Part shown: positions 1 to 10,300 of the stretch, in pieces
How positions within the stretch are numbered: position 1 is the first letter of the stretch
Layout of the letters: the number at the start of each line of letters is the position of its first letter
Assembly: GCF_027579695.1 (NCBI RefSeq)
Contig: NC_083590.1
Location: forward strand, 22,720,110 to 22,784,109
DNA: 64,000 nucleotides
Direction of reading: 5' to 3'
Source of the DNA: Neoarius graeffei
Lineage: Eukaryota > Chordata > Actinopteri > Siluriformes > Ariidae
The notes under the pieces: model-generated
The model's database searches: none
What the model was told of the DNA's origin: nothing
Seen by the model: the letters and a program-made list of their open reading frames with translations, nothing else
Program-made: the position numbers and the translations under genes

Positions 1-1434
1 ATTGAGGAAAATCTGTGAGTGGCAAAAGTATGTGAACCTCTAGGATTAGCAGTTAATTTGAAGGTGAAATTAGAGTCAGGTGTTTTCAGTCAATGGGATG
101 ACAATCAGGTGTGAGTGGGCACCCTGTTTTTTTAAAGAACAGGGATCTATCAAAGTCTAATCTTCACAACACGTGTGTGCAAGTGCATCATGGCACGAAC
201 AAAGGAGACTTCTGAGGACCTCAGAAAAAGAGTTGTTGATGCTCATCAGGCTGGAAAAGGTTACAAAACCATCTCTAAAGAGTTTGGACTCCACCAATCC
301 ACAGTCAGACAGATTGTGTACAAATGGAGGAAATTCAAGACCATTGTTACCCTCCCCAGGAGTGGTCGACTAACAAAGATCACTCCAAGAGCAAGGCGTG
401 TAATAGTCAGCGAGGTCACAAAGGACCCCAGGGTAACTTCTAAGCAACTGAAGGCCTCTCTCACATTGGCTAATGTTAATGTTCATGAGTCCACCATCAG
501 GAGGACACTGGGCAACAATGGTATGCATGGCAGGGTTGCAAGGAGAAAGCCACTGCTCTCCAAAAAGAACATTGCTGCTCGTCTGCAGTTTGCTAAAGAT
601 CATGTGGACAAGCCAGAAGGCTATTGAAAAAATGTTTTGTGGACGGATGAGACCAAAATAGAACTTTTTGGTTTAAATGAGAAGCGTTATGTTTGGAGAA
701 AGGAAAACACTGCATTCCAGCATAAGAACCTTATCCCATCTGTGAAACATGGTGGTGGTAGTATCATGGTTTGGGCCTATTTTGCTGCATCTGGGCCAGG
801 ACGGCTTGTCATCATTGATGGAACAATGAATTTTGAATTATACCAGCGAATTGTAAAGGAAAATGTCAGGACATCTGTCCATGAACTGAATCTCAAGAGA
901 AGGTGGGTCATGCAGCAAGATAACGACCCTAAGCACACAAGCCGTTCTACCAAAGAATGGTTAAAGAAGAATAAAGTTAATGTTTTGGAATGGCCAAGTC
1001 AAAGTCCTGAACTTAATCCAATGGAAATGTTGTGGAAGGACCTGAAGCGAGCAGTTCATGTGAGGAAACCCACCAACATCCCAGAGTTGAAGCTGTTCTG
1101 TACGGAGGAATGGGCTAAAATTCCTCCAAGCCAGTGTACAGGACTGATCAACAGTTACCAGAAACGTTTATTTGCAGTTATTGCTGCACAAGGGGGTCAC
1201 ACCAGATACTGAAAGCGAAGGTTCGCATACTTTTGCCACTCACAGATATGTAATATTGGATCATTTTCCTCAATAAATAAATGACCAAGTATAATATTTT
1301 TGTCTCATTTGTTTAACTGGGTTCTCTTTATCTACTTTTAGGACTTGTGTGAAAATCTGATCATGTTTTAGGTCATATTTATGCAGAAATATAGAAAATT
1401 CTAAAGGGTTCACAAACTTTCAAGCATCACTGTA
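1..1434 (+). mobile_element. Tc1-like DNA transposon, left end cut by window edge
   Basis: The window opens inside the left terminal inverted repeat. The sequence at 10-37 (ctgtgagtggcaaaagtatg and following) returns in reverse complement at about 1220-1250, and the opening attgaggaaaa matches the reverse complement of 1264-1275. The right repeat runs on to a TA at 1433-1434, the dinucleotide duplicated by Tc1/mariner insertion. A transposase-like reading frame lies between. Directly after the TA the sequence becomes the 3-prime part of a different Tc1-like transposase in reverse orientation, so this element appears to have inserted into that older copy, whose remaining end would lie left of the window. 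Confidence 0.88.
190..1212 (+). pseudogene. Tc1-like transposase, one premature stop
   Basis: The frame starts at the ATG at 190 (MARTKETSEDLRKRVVDAHQ). It shows the paired-like helix-turn-helix region of Tc1 transposases (residues 1-110, with GRPR-type linker KITPRARR) and then the DDE catalytic domain. Visible catalytic positions are the Asp in VLWTDETK, the Asp in QQDNDPKHT and the Glu in LNPMEMLWKDL. Total length, about 340 codons, is normal for the family. The only visible break is a TGA at 625-627, just before the first catalytic block, where relatives usually have Trp (TGG). The copy is therefore nearly intact but should not give full-length transposase. Motif assignment is from family knowledge. 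Confidence 0.9.
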
Positions 1435-2250
1435 TGTCTAATATAAAGCTTAGCACATCTAGCCACTGGGATTTTTGCCCATTCCTCAAGGCAAAACTGC
1501 TCCAACTCCTTCAAGTTGTGTTGGTGTGCAGCAATCTTCAATTTATGCCACAGATTCTCAATTAGATTGAGGTCTGGTCTTTGACGAGGCCATTCCAAGA
1601 CATTTAAATTTTTCCCTTTAAACCACTCCAGTGTAGCTTTAGCAGTATGTTTAGAGTCATTGTCCTGCTGGAACGTGAACCTTCGTCCCAGTCTCAAACC
1701 TCTGGCTGACTCAAACAGGTTTTCCTCCAGAATTGCCCTGTATTTAGTGCCATCCATCTTTCCGTCAGTCCTGACCAGCTTTCCTGCCCTTGCAGATGAA
1801 AAACATCCCCACAGCATGATGCTGCCACCACCATGCTTCATTGTCGGAATGGTGTTCTCAGGGTGTTGGATTTGTGCCACACATGGTATTTCCTATGATG
1901 GCCAAAAAGTTCAATTTTAGTCTCATCTGACCAGAGAATCTTCTTTCATGTATTTGGGGAGTCTGCCACATGCTGTTTAGCAAACTCCAAACATGTTTTC
2001 TTAAGCAATTACTTTTTTCTGGCTACTCTTCTATAAAGCCCCACTCTGTGAAGTGTGTAATGCCCTCCTTGCCTGGTCTGTGAGTTTTGGTTCCTTCTGT
2101 CACCATGATCAGCAATTTCTTGACCCTCCTCCCCAACGACATGCAAGGACGTGAACGTTTGGTCAGAGTCAAGCTTGTGATGTCTAATCTGACATGGTGA
2201 CCTTAGTGAAAGACAAAAATATTGTGTAGTCTGATCCTGCTGCATTGTTC
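1435..2250 (-). pseudogene. Older Tc1-like transposase remnant, minus strand
   Basis: On the minus strand, 1440-1880 reads as the C-terminal half of a Tc1 transposase: [14 protein letters not shown], then QQDNDSKHT (catalytic Asp) and [15 protein letters not shown] (catalytic Glu). Upstream, near 2010-2060, a different frame gives LHRVGLYRRVARKK, the linker before the catalytic domain, so at least one frameshift separates the halves. The DNA-binding domain is decayed or missing. The C-terminus is lost where the neighbouring Tc1 element begins at the TA at 1433. It is a dead copy of a separate Tc1 subfamily. Confidence 0.82.
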
Positions 2251-2372
2251 ACTTTAATGGGAAGTTGAACGGTATTGTGGGTAACCATTCATCAACATGC
2301 TGATGAAAGAAGTTTAAACGAAATAACCCATCCAAATTTCATTCAAATAAATATTGGATAACACTGCAGATT

Positions 2373-2733
2373 GGGGTGGTATGGTGGTGTAGTGATGATC
2401 ACTGTCACCTCACAGCAAGAAGGCTCCGAGTTTGAACCTAATGGCTGACGGGGCTCTTTCTGTGTGGAGTTTGCATGTTCCCCCCGTGTCCGCGTGGGTT
2501 TCCTCCGGGTGCTCCGGTTTCCCCCACAGTCCAAAGACATGCAGGTTAGGTTAATTGGTGGCTCTAAATTGACCGTAGGTGTGAATGGTTGTTTGCCTCT
2601 GTGTGTCAACCCTGCGATGATCTGGCGACTTGTCCAGGGTGTACCCTGCCTCTCGCCCATAGTCAGCTGGGATAGCCTCCGGCTTGCCTGCGACCCCGTA
2701 CAGGATAAGCGGTTACGGATAATGGATGGCTAG
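2373..2733 (+). mobile_element. tRNA-derived SINE, full length (family A)
   Basis: It begins with the gggg-tggtatggtggtgtagtg head, has a B-box-like 'gtttgaacc', a body containing tttgcatgttc...tcctccgggtgctccggttt, and ends ggataagcggttacggataatgg. The same consensus recurs in this window at 3444, 23966, 25727, 43720 and 50749, two of them with exact target duplications. I call it family A below. It resembles SINEs abundant in catfish and other teleosts; the published family name was not verified. Confidence 0.85.
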
Positions 2734-2742
2734 ATTGAAGCT

Positions 2743-2893
2743 CGGGGCAGCATGGTGGTGCAGGGGTTCTCACTGTTGCCTCGCAGTGAGAAAGTTCTGG
2801 GTTCGAACCTCATGGCTGACAAGGAGCCCTTCTGTGTGGAGTTTGCATGTTCTGCTCCGGTTTCTCCCATAGTCCAAAGACATGCAGATTGAC
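2743..2893 (+). mobile_element. SINE family A, 5-prime fragment
   Basis: It repeats the SINE head (ggggcagcatggtggtgcag), a good B box (gggttcgaacc) and the tctgtgtggagtttgcatgt segment, then skips part of the body and stops after ccaaagacatgcag. It directly follows a full copy in the same orientation. Confidence 0.8.
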
Positions 2894-3011
2894 TAAAATG
2901 ACCTAAAGGAGAGGAGTGGCTAGCCTGCTGTACTTCCTTAGCCAAGGGATCCAGCCCAGAACACACTGGACAGGTGAAGAAGAACACTGGAGATCACACG
3001 TTAATTAATTC

Positions 3012-3165
3012 TTCTTCTTTCAGCTGCTCCCGTTAGGGGTCACCACAGCAGATCTGTTCAGCATATTTGATTTGGCATAGTTTTTATACCACATGCCCTT
3101 CCTGATGCAACCCTCCCCAGTCTATCCAGGCTTGGGACCAGCACCAAGTATACACTGCATGAAAA
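3012..3165. repeat. Teleost interspersed repeat fragment
   Basis: This holds the segment ttcagctgctcccgttaggg gtcaccacagcag and, further on, atgcccttcctgatgcaacc and aggcttgggaccagcac. I recognise these phrases as typical of a widespread fish repeat. A short piece of it (caggcttgggaccagcacta) recurs near 9987 in intron 1. No coding potential is seen. Confidence 0.5.
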
Positions 3166-3182
3166 CACCATAAAATGCACCT

Positions 3183-3443
3183 TAGTGTTCAAGGCTCTTA
3201 ATGGCCTTGCTCCAGAATACCTCAGGAAAAGGTTTGTCACCTTCGCGGAGGTCCATGAAAGGAACACTCGACATGCAAACATGAATGTTATCCTGCCGTG
3301 TTTTTATTGCTCTTTCGGTGAAAAAAACATTTGCGTTCAGTGCTGCAAAACTGTGGAGCTCACTTCCTCTGGAAGTAAAACAATGCAAATCTCTCGTGGC
3401 ATTCAAAAGCGCTGTCAGGACTGTTTTTCTGTGAAAACTGTAT
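3183..3443 (+). pseudogene. Non-LTR retrotransposon reverse transcriptase, 3-prime tail
   Basis: The translation VFKALNGLAPEYL, followed by EVHERNTRHANMN, matches the extreme C-terminus of vertebrate LINE reverse transcriptases (consensus like KxLNGLAPxYLxxL ... RNTRxA). A frame change then gives AAKLWSSLPLEVKQCKSL and FKSAVRTVFL, again the usual ending of these proteins. So the fragment is a 5-prime-truncated LINE copy of about 260 bp with at least one frameshift. The 3-prime junction meets a SINE in opposite orientation. Confidence 0.78.
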
Positions 3444-3809
3444 CATCTCATCTCGTTATCTCTAGCCGCTTTATCCTGTTCTACAGGGTCGCAGGCAAGC
3501 TGGAGCCTATCCCAGCTGACTACGGGCGAAAGGCGGGGTACACCCTGGACAAGTCGCCAGGTCATCACAGGGTTGCACATAGAGGCAAACAACCATTCAC
3601 ACTCACATGGTCAATTTAGAGTCACCAGTTAACCTAACCTGCATGTCTTTGGACTGTGGGGGAAACCGGAGCACCTGGAGGAAACCCACGTGGACACGGG
3701 GAGAACATGCAAACTCCACACAGAAAGGCCCTCGCCGGCCACGGGGCTCGAACCCGGACCTTCTTGCTGTGCGGCGACAGCGCTAACCACTACACCACTG
3801 TGCCGCCCC
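3444..3809 (-). mobile_element. SINE family A, full length, minus orientation
   Basis: Reads catctcatctcgttatctct...ccgctttatcctgttctaca at its left end and ctaaccactacaccactgtg ccgcccc at its right end, the exact reverse complement of the SINE head. No clear target duplication was found, as the left flank is a LINE fragment ending in the same region. Confidence 0.88.
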
Positions 3810-4062
3810 AACTATGTATCAATGTAAATAATTTTTGTTCAATTTTGTGACAGATTTTTCTTCCTATTACTGTCATTTATTTAATTTTCATTAACTGAGA
3901 GCCACGTGTATATTATCTATAGAATATCAAATGCTTTCTCTCAATAAAAATGTAATCTATCTAGATATCACTGGCTTGTGCAACACCAGCGGCTGAGTAT
4001 TTTTACCAAACCTAACTAGGGACAACCTAACCTAACTAGGGATAAAAATTGGGTCATATCTT

Positions 4063-4400
4063 GGAAGAAGAAAGAAACCTTTATTTGTCACATGCACACT
4101 TCAAGCACAGTGAAATCCTCTGCATTTAACCCATCTGAAGCAGTGAACACACACACACAGAGCAGTGGGCAGCCATACTAGAGCACCCGGGGAGCAGTCA
4201 GGGGTTAGGTACCTTGCTCAAGGGCACCTCAGCCCAAGGCCGCCCCACGTTAACCTAACTGCATGTCTTTGGACTGTGGGGGAAACCAAAGCACCCAGAG
4301 GAAACCCACGCAGACACAGGGAGAACATGCAAACTCCACACAGAAAGGCCCTTGCCGGCTGCTGGGTTCGAACCCAGAACCTTCTTGCTGTGAGGCGACC
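4063..4400 (-). repeat. Composite repeat: 'tttatttgtcacatgcacac' unit joined to a SINE fragment
   Basis: The left half (aacctttatttgtcacatgc ... catttaacccatctgaagca ... cagagcagtgggcagccata) is a known-looking teleost repeat, and the right half is the antisense body and head of SINE family A. The same fusion, with the same junction, recurs at 17934-18312, so this is a composite repeat family and not a chance neighbour pair. Confidence 0.7.
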
Positions 4401-4439
4401 GTGCTGTCATTCAGATTCTGTAAAGCTGCTTTGGGACAA

Positions 4440-4593
4440 ACAAACTCGATTAACCTGCACATCTTTGGGGGAAACCCATACAGACATGGGGAGAATATAC
4501 AAACTCCACCCAAAAAGGCCCCTGTCCATGGGGTTCGAACCCATAACCTTCTTGATGTGAGGCAACAGTGCTAACCATCACCATACCACCCCA
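4440..4593 (-). mobile_element. SINE family A fragment, diverged
   Basis: Antisense SINE pieces are visible: gggaaacccatacagacatg, caaactccacccaaaaaggc and ggttcgaacccataacctt, ending ataccacccca. It lacks the tail third and is more diverged than its neighbours. Confidence 0.65.
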
Positions 4594-5227
4594 TCACGTG
4601 TTGATTAATTATGAAGATTAATATGCACATTGTTTAATATGCTAAGCTTTTAGAAGGTTCATGGTGAGAGAAATTATAACTCTGAAAGTATTAACTCATA
4701 AAAATTTCTGTCATTTTTTGGGTGCAAAGCTGGATTTACATTTAAAACAAGTTAGCCTCTGTAATCAGGGCTTCACATTAACTTTTTTGCTCACCGGCCA
4801 CTGTGGCTAGTGGTTTTCCCGAGTCACTAGCCATTCAGCCTTTTCACTAGCCACAATTTTGTTGCCTGGAAATCGCAGTTTTTTCTTCACCATGATACGT
4901 TAAAGTTCGGAAGATCTAGATTTAATTATGAATGGCAGCGTATAATGTATCTCTACAGTAGCACTTAAGTATTCAGTGCTGTTAAGGTAGCTCCCTATAT
5001 GAAAACATGCAACCAATTCAGACAAAAATATAAACAGAGTATTCTGTTTATTGAACTCAAATTCAAGCCCCTTATAATATCGTATAATATGAAAAATAAC
5101 ATTCAGTACATCTGAACTGATTCTAATATTAAAAGTCCAATTCAAAACATTTATCATTGAAAAACATTTGATGTTTTGATATGCAAGTATTATGTGTATT
5201 ATCAAGTATTATGATGTATATTATGTA

Positions 5228-5614
5228 TTAATAGTGCGTGTGTGTATGTGAACATGTGTAGAGAGAGACATTAAATGTCCTCATTACATTCATCATCAGA
5301 TGAGTCTGAATGGTCCATGAAAAATGGTCTTCGTGACCTGAGGCTTCCAGCAGGCCATAAGTTGATAGCTGGAGCGAGATCAACTTCTTTCCAATCGCGT
5401 GAACGTTTCTAAACAGCAGCTCCATCCTCTCCAGCTCAGCCGACTTCATGACAGCCAGGGACTTGAAAGCAATGCTGTCCTGTAGTGAACTAGCCGTCTT
5501 CGCCGGTTTTGATGTTATAGTACCGATGTGTGCATTTGACTTTTCGTGGTCCTTTATAGTTTCGAGTTTAAAATTGCTGGTGCCTGTCTTTGCCAGACTT
5601 TCTACAGTCTTCAC
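5228..5614 (-). pseudogene. hAT/ZNF862-like transposase N-terminal fragment
   Basis: The minus-strand frame contains TSNFKLETIKDHEKSNAHI, which resembles the zinc-finger (TTF/BED-like) segment of hAT-derived fish proteins, where a His-x4-His pair follows a Leu-rich stretch. The Cys pair expected upstream is not visible in this frame, and no catalytic hAT dimerisation block is present. I infer a broken transposase remnant belonging to the surrounding hAT element. Confidence 0.5.
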
Positions 5615-6198
5615 AGTATATGGTATTTTCGGTTTTGCTATGAACTAGCCAATCTCACCCGAACTTCCATTTGTCATTGAACTGTCTCATCTTCCTATTA
5701 GTATCTTGTTCATCTCCATGGCTGCAGCCAGCTCTGAGGCCCCCGCGGTCCGGACCTCGGTCATTTTTAAGAGCTGAAAATACATTTGTATGCTAAATAT
5801 TCAACTGGATAAAAAAAAATAAAGAATAACATTAAAACGTCTCCGTAAAAAGTGCATTGTTAATGATGTTAAATGTTGATTCTGTCTTCTGTGTCTGTTT
5901 GGTGCGCGCGGCTCTGAGACCAAGAACACAAAAGCGAATGAGCGTGCGACTCGGGGGAGGAACGCATCACTGATTTTACCTGAGCCGTTAACGAATGTTC
6001 TAAACAATTCTAACATGATGTGTCAGAACGTTTATGCAGGTGCTCATGGGAGTTGTAGGCGCATTTTGCAATGCGTTTATTATATCAGATCCCTTCAGAG
6101 AAAACTACAATTAAAATACATTGTCATACCACAGAATAAACCACCCGCCAAAGTGACTAGTGGGACTAAAGTTATTACCCACGGGTGCTAATGTAAAG

Positions 6199-6459
6199 CA
6201 GGGGCGGATTTAGACATTTGGGGGCTCTAGGCAAAATACAAACATGGGGCCCTCCACCTTATACCCTCCAGGCATTCTGAGGCGATTTTGGTGTTTTTTT
6301 TTTTTTAATATAAATGTACGGTTACTTAACAAAAGTAACAAAATAAGGTAGTACTTGTTTTTGAGGTGTTCACCATGGAGGGGCAGACTGAGGGGGCCCC
6401 TACAGGGGGCTGATTTGGTACAGATTCTAGGCAACTGCCTTATGGTAAAACCGCCTCTG
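6199..6459. mobile_element. Nested short hAT element (261 bp)
   Basis: It starts caggggcggatttag and ends taaaaccgcctctg, giving imperfect terminal inverted repeats. It is flanked by perfect 8-mers atgtaaag at 6191-6198 and 6460-6467. One copy of that 8-mer belongs to the terminal repeat of the surrounding hAT, so the insertion is later than the host element. Non-autonomous, no coding frame. Confidence 0.9.
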
Positions 6460-6859
6460 ATGTAAAGCCCTGTCTGTAATACACAGCAGAGCAATCACTC
6501 ATCAGATCATTGAAACGAACATGGGCTTGAACACACACCCCTCCAGACTCCAGCGAACTTTAATGGAGATGTGCTTGGCACCACATTTTCTTCTTCTCGT
6601 CTTTAAGAAAAGTCTCGTGAAGAAAACAGCGCCCTCATGCGACCAAACCATCAATATTTAGTATTTTAGACGTCGAAATATTGTACGTGTACAAATTTAA
6701 ATCGCAAAAAAATATCAATCGATCGACATGATTAAGAATCAATGCTTCTACGCTGTTAAACCAGACAGAAAAATACTTTATATCCGAATCCCAAATACGT
6801 CTATGTTGTCTATATAGGGATGCTATGTAGAAGGGTGAAAGAACGGCTTTTATAGGTTA

Positions 6860-7311
6860 CCTAGTGTACACTGGGTCCAATAAGAATGCTGTTTGAGAGT
6901 CGACCAATCACAGGGCGCGGTTAACGCGCCGAATCACTGACATGATTGGTCAAGTTCTATGTCATTCAAGTGCATAGTCCGGGCATGATTGGTTCAAAGT
7001 CGTGTCTTTGTCCCGCCTTTTTGAACTACTTCCGGTAGGCCGCCGTGTGTCCTGCGGAAGTCGGACCCTTGTAGTCGGGACACACTGGGCTGGAAACACC
7101 GGAGCGGCCTCGAGAAAGCTGCTGAATTCGCTTCATAAACACCTTGTGTGTGGGCGGAGAAAGTGCTGATAAGTGCATAAGCAAACGGCAGGTGGTTATA
7201 AAAAGAAAGGGAAAGAAAGAAACACCGGGGTTTTGGGAAGCCCCGGGTCGCTTTAGCCCCCTTTGAGCCCGCTGAAGTCGGCGGTGGCGAGGCGAAGCGA
7301 GGCGGGAGGCG
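6860..7311 (+). promoter_or_regulatory. ints3: Inferred ints3 promoter and 5-prime leader
   Basis: There is no TATA box at a sensible distance. CCAAT boxes appear at 6870-6874 and 6904-6908, and inverted ones (attgg) at 6944-6948 and 6988-6992. Two ETS-type sites lie close together: acttccgg at 7028-7035 and cggaagt at 7055-7061. GC content and CpG density rise from about 7040 through exon 1, as expected of a housekeeping promoter. I infer transcription starting around or just after the ETS pair, giving a leader of roughly 200-280 nt; no start site can be read directly. Confidence 0.6.
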
Positions 7312-7395
7312 ATGGAGCCCTCAGCGGCCAAGGGGAGAGCGCAGGGCCGCCTGCTGGTGTCCACCAGCCTGGACGCGAAAGACGAGCTGGAGGAG
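7312..7395 (+). CDS. ints3: ints3 coding exon 1 (residues 1-28)
   Basis: It starts at the ATG after gaggcgggaggcg; no other in-frame ATG lies between it and the conserved [12 protein letters not shown] block. Donor GAG|gtacac, phase 0. Intron 1 is 5.05 kb. Confidence 0.93.
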
Positions 7396-10300
7396 GTACA
7401 CATGGCCTTTACATCAACATTTCTCACCTCACACTGCTCTACTTTCATTCCTCCTCTTTCTTTGTTTGTTTGTTTTCTTCTTTGTAACATTAAAAGATTT
7501 CCTATTGTGTAAACATGTAGATATACACGTGTGTGTGTGTGTACACACACTGCACATATCTTTTACACACATTTAAAACAACACCTACAGCTTGTGCCTG
7601 CTATAGAAACTGTCACTGCATTGTATACAAGTCATTCTGTAACTTTCTTCAGAGATCAGAGTCTGAACTTGAGGTGAGTTTACACACAGCCCCTGAAACA
7701 AGCAGTCAGAAGTGACCCTGATGAAACACTGGACAACCCTGACATGGTCCTGAAACCGTACTCCAACATAACGTTGCGAAGTATTGCTTTATGACACTCA
7801 CAGACTTTATTTTCACCTGCTGGCATTGTGGCAGGGCGCATTCAGGAAACACCTGCTGGGTAGGGCTGTTTGCATGAGAGATCGTCTGCGTTTATTTCTA
7901 ATAATCTCATTATTTTTTTTTTACACTTTACCGTACTGTTGGAACTATGCGAAGGACACGAATATAAAGAGAAGTGAGACATTTCTGAATACGCAGTAAG
8001 GTAAACTGTAAAGTAACCTCAGGTATGATGGGAAATGTCTATCTGGTTTTGACCGTCTCAGTCCTCAGATCTGGTCTGGGGAAGGCATTCTGACATCGAG
8101 CAATCGTAACAGAAATGGCAAGGAAAATATGAGCCTAGAAGATATGAGTTTGGAGTTTATAAGGCAAACGACAGCCATAAATATTGAGACTTGTATACAA
8201 ATAATATAAATTCCATTATTACTATCTTTGCATAAGTTTTATTACTTTTTCTTTTTGCAGTTTATGATTACAGATCTTCATAATGAGACTTTTTTTATTT
8301 TCAAAAGCAGGGGTGCACAAAGTACCCAAGTTCATTACTTAAGTCAAAGTACAGATCACGCTGGTCAAATACTCCGATACAAGTGAAAGTTGTCCAGTGA
8401 AATTTTTACTTAAGTTAAAGTACTTGCTTTTAAAAATACTTAAGTATTAAAAGTACATTTTCTGTTAACGCAGTGTTGTATTATTGCCACAACGCTTACA
8501 AAACCTAACGCCTCTGAAGCAACCGACTGGATTCACTGACTCGCTTGTAGAACAAACACCTGGTAGAACGTTACAAAATGAAACGCAACTGCACTGAAAA
8601 AGAACCACTGTCATTTTCATTTTTTTTTTAATTGTAACACTCCTCCCCACCCCCACAAAGCAGCACGGTAGTGTTCTGACACAGCTCTGTACACACGTGT
8701 ATGTGTATGTTAATCAGGAAGACAGTGGAATAGCTGTAAAGGCAGCTTGCTCAGAAAATAAAAATGACAATCCAACCTGATTAAAACCCAGGTCCACACC
8801 TCGAGCTTCATAACTGCCCAACAGCAACAAGACAAAAAAAAGTGCAAGACCATCATCTGACGTCAAAACAAAAAATGCCAGTGATTTGTTGTGACTGACT
8901 CGGAGAATACTGTCCATCTCACAGGTCGTGTGTGAGCGCGCGCACAAGTGTATGTATTCATGCACAAATGAATCTGCCTGTGCCATCATGGTGGTTTATC
9001 GTTAAGCTAGCTAGTCAGTGAAACTCCACCTGACATGCTAGCAAACTCATTTCAAACTCAAAATCATATTGGGTAGCTAACGTTACTAGAAAAGAAAGAT
9101 TTCTACATTGTTTATTAGGCAAGGTTATGCTAAAACATTTCTGAAAGGACTTCAGATAAGTTAATCTTATTCATGTTAGCGTAATTCCGTTTTTACATGC
9201 TAACTAACAGTGTCCAAGTTAACTAGCTATGTGTTAACGTTAGCCGTGGACAAGGCTGTGGCAACTTGGCGGGCAAATCCATAGAAAGTCATTTGACGAA
9301 CCAGATTGCACAGCTATTGCAACGTTATCGCTAGCTCTAAAAGCACAGACAACCTCATTACAAGCTTTCTCTTGGAATAAAACGTTTATATACCTCAATA
9401 TGCTTCCGCAGGTCGTACGGTGTGTTTTTGTAGACTGTGAAGTGGTTCGTTTTAGGCAAACTTTTAAAACGAAACGACTCTTTATTCTTTTCAGAAAACT
9501 GAAACATGGGTTCATGGGCCATGAGTGCGTGCATTCCCCAGAAGAACCGCCTCCTTCCATTCTGTCATCAACTGATTGTGTTAAATAACGCTGCTGAGAA
9601 ATCACTGATCTTAATTTTATCCAGTCTATGGACGTGACGTGACCCTAGTGATTACTGATCGGCTGTCTCAGTGTCACCTGCGAAAAAACCATCACGTTTT
9701 AGAAAAGAAAAGAAAAAAACTCCACTTTCAAAGCCACTTCATATTAACGAGGACCTTGACAGAAATGTAGTGGAGTGAAAAGTACAATATTTGCCTTTCA
9801 AATGTCGTGAAGTTAGTCATAAGTTTCCAAAAAAAATAATACTGAAGTAAAGTACAGATACTCAGAGTGTACTTACAGTAAGTACAGCACTCAAGTAAAT
9901 GTACTTCATTACTGTCCACCTCTGTTCAAAAGATTAATAACCATTTTAGCTCATACTAATCTTACACTGGGCCTTCTGTCTGTCCAGGCTTGGGACCAGC
10001 ACTAAATATGCACTGTCTTGTACAACTCTGGTGGCTGCGTATTTTACCTAATCTGCACGTCTTTGAATTTCATCATCATGAAACCTGACGCGCTAAATAT
10101 CTTATTAATAGGGCTGTCAAACGATTACAATTTTTAATCGCGATTAATCTCATAAAATTATGTAATTAATCGCAAAAAAATCTTTAAACATCTGTTTAAA
10201 TTGTACTCAAATACATTTCTACATCAGAGCAAACATTTGAATATATGCTCTGAGGCTCCATGTCAATTATAAGGCTCATCTTCTCTATGATAGACAATAT

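Larger units (their letters stand above)
4766..6472. mobile_element. hAT element with exact 8-bp target duplication
   Basis: Left end cagggcttcacattaac (4766) and right end atgtaaagccctg (to 6472) form terminal inverted repeats. The flanks are identical 8-mers tctgtaat at 4758-4765 and 6473-6480, the hAT hallmark. Inside are a minus-strand transposase fragment (5228-5614) and, near the right end, a second hAT copy (6199-6459). Without the nested copy the element is about 1.44 kb, too short for a full transposase gene, so it is an internally deleted derivative. Confidence 0.92.

Noticed and set aside
7026..7550. A 174-codon minus-strand frame over the promoter and exon 1
   Set aside because: No recognisable domain; it is explained by GC-rich sequence opposite ints3 exon 1.
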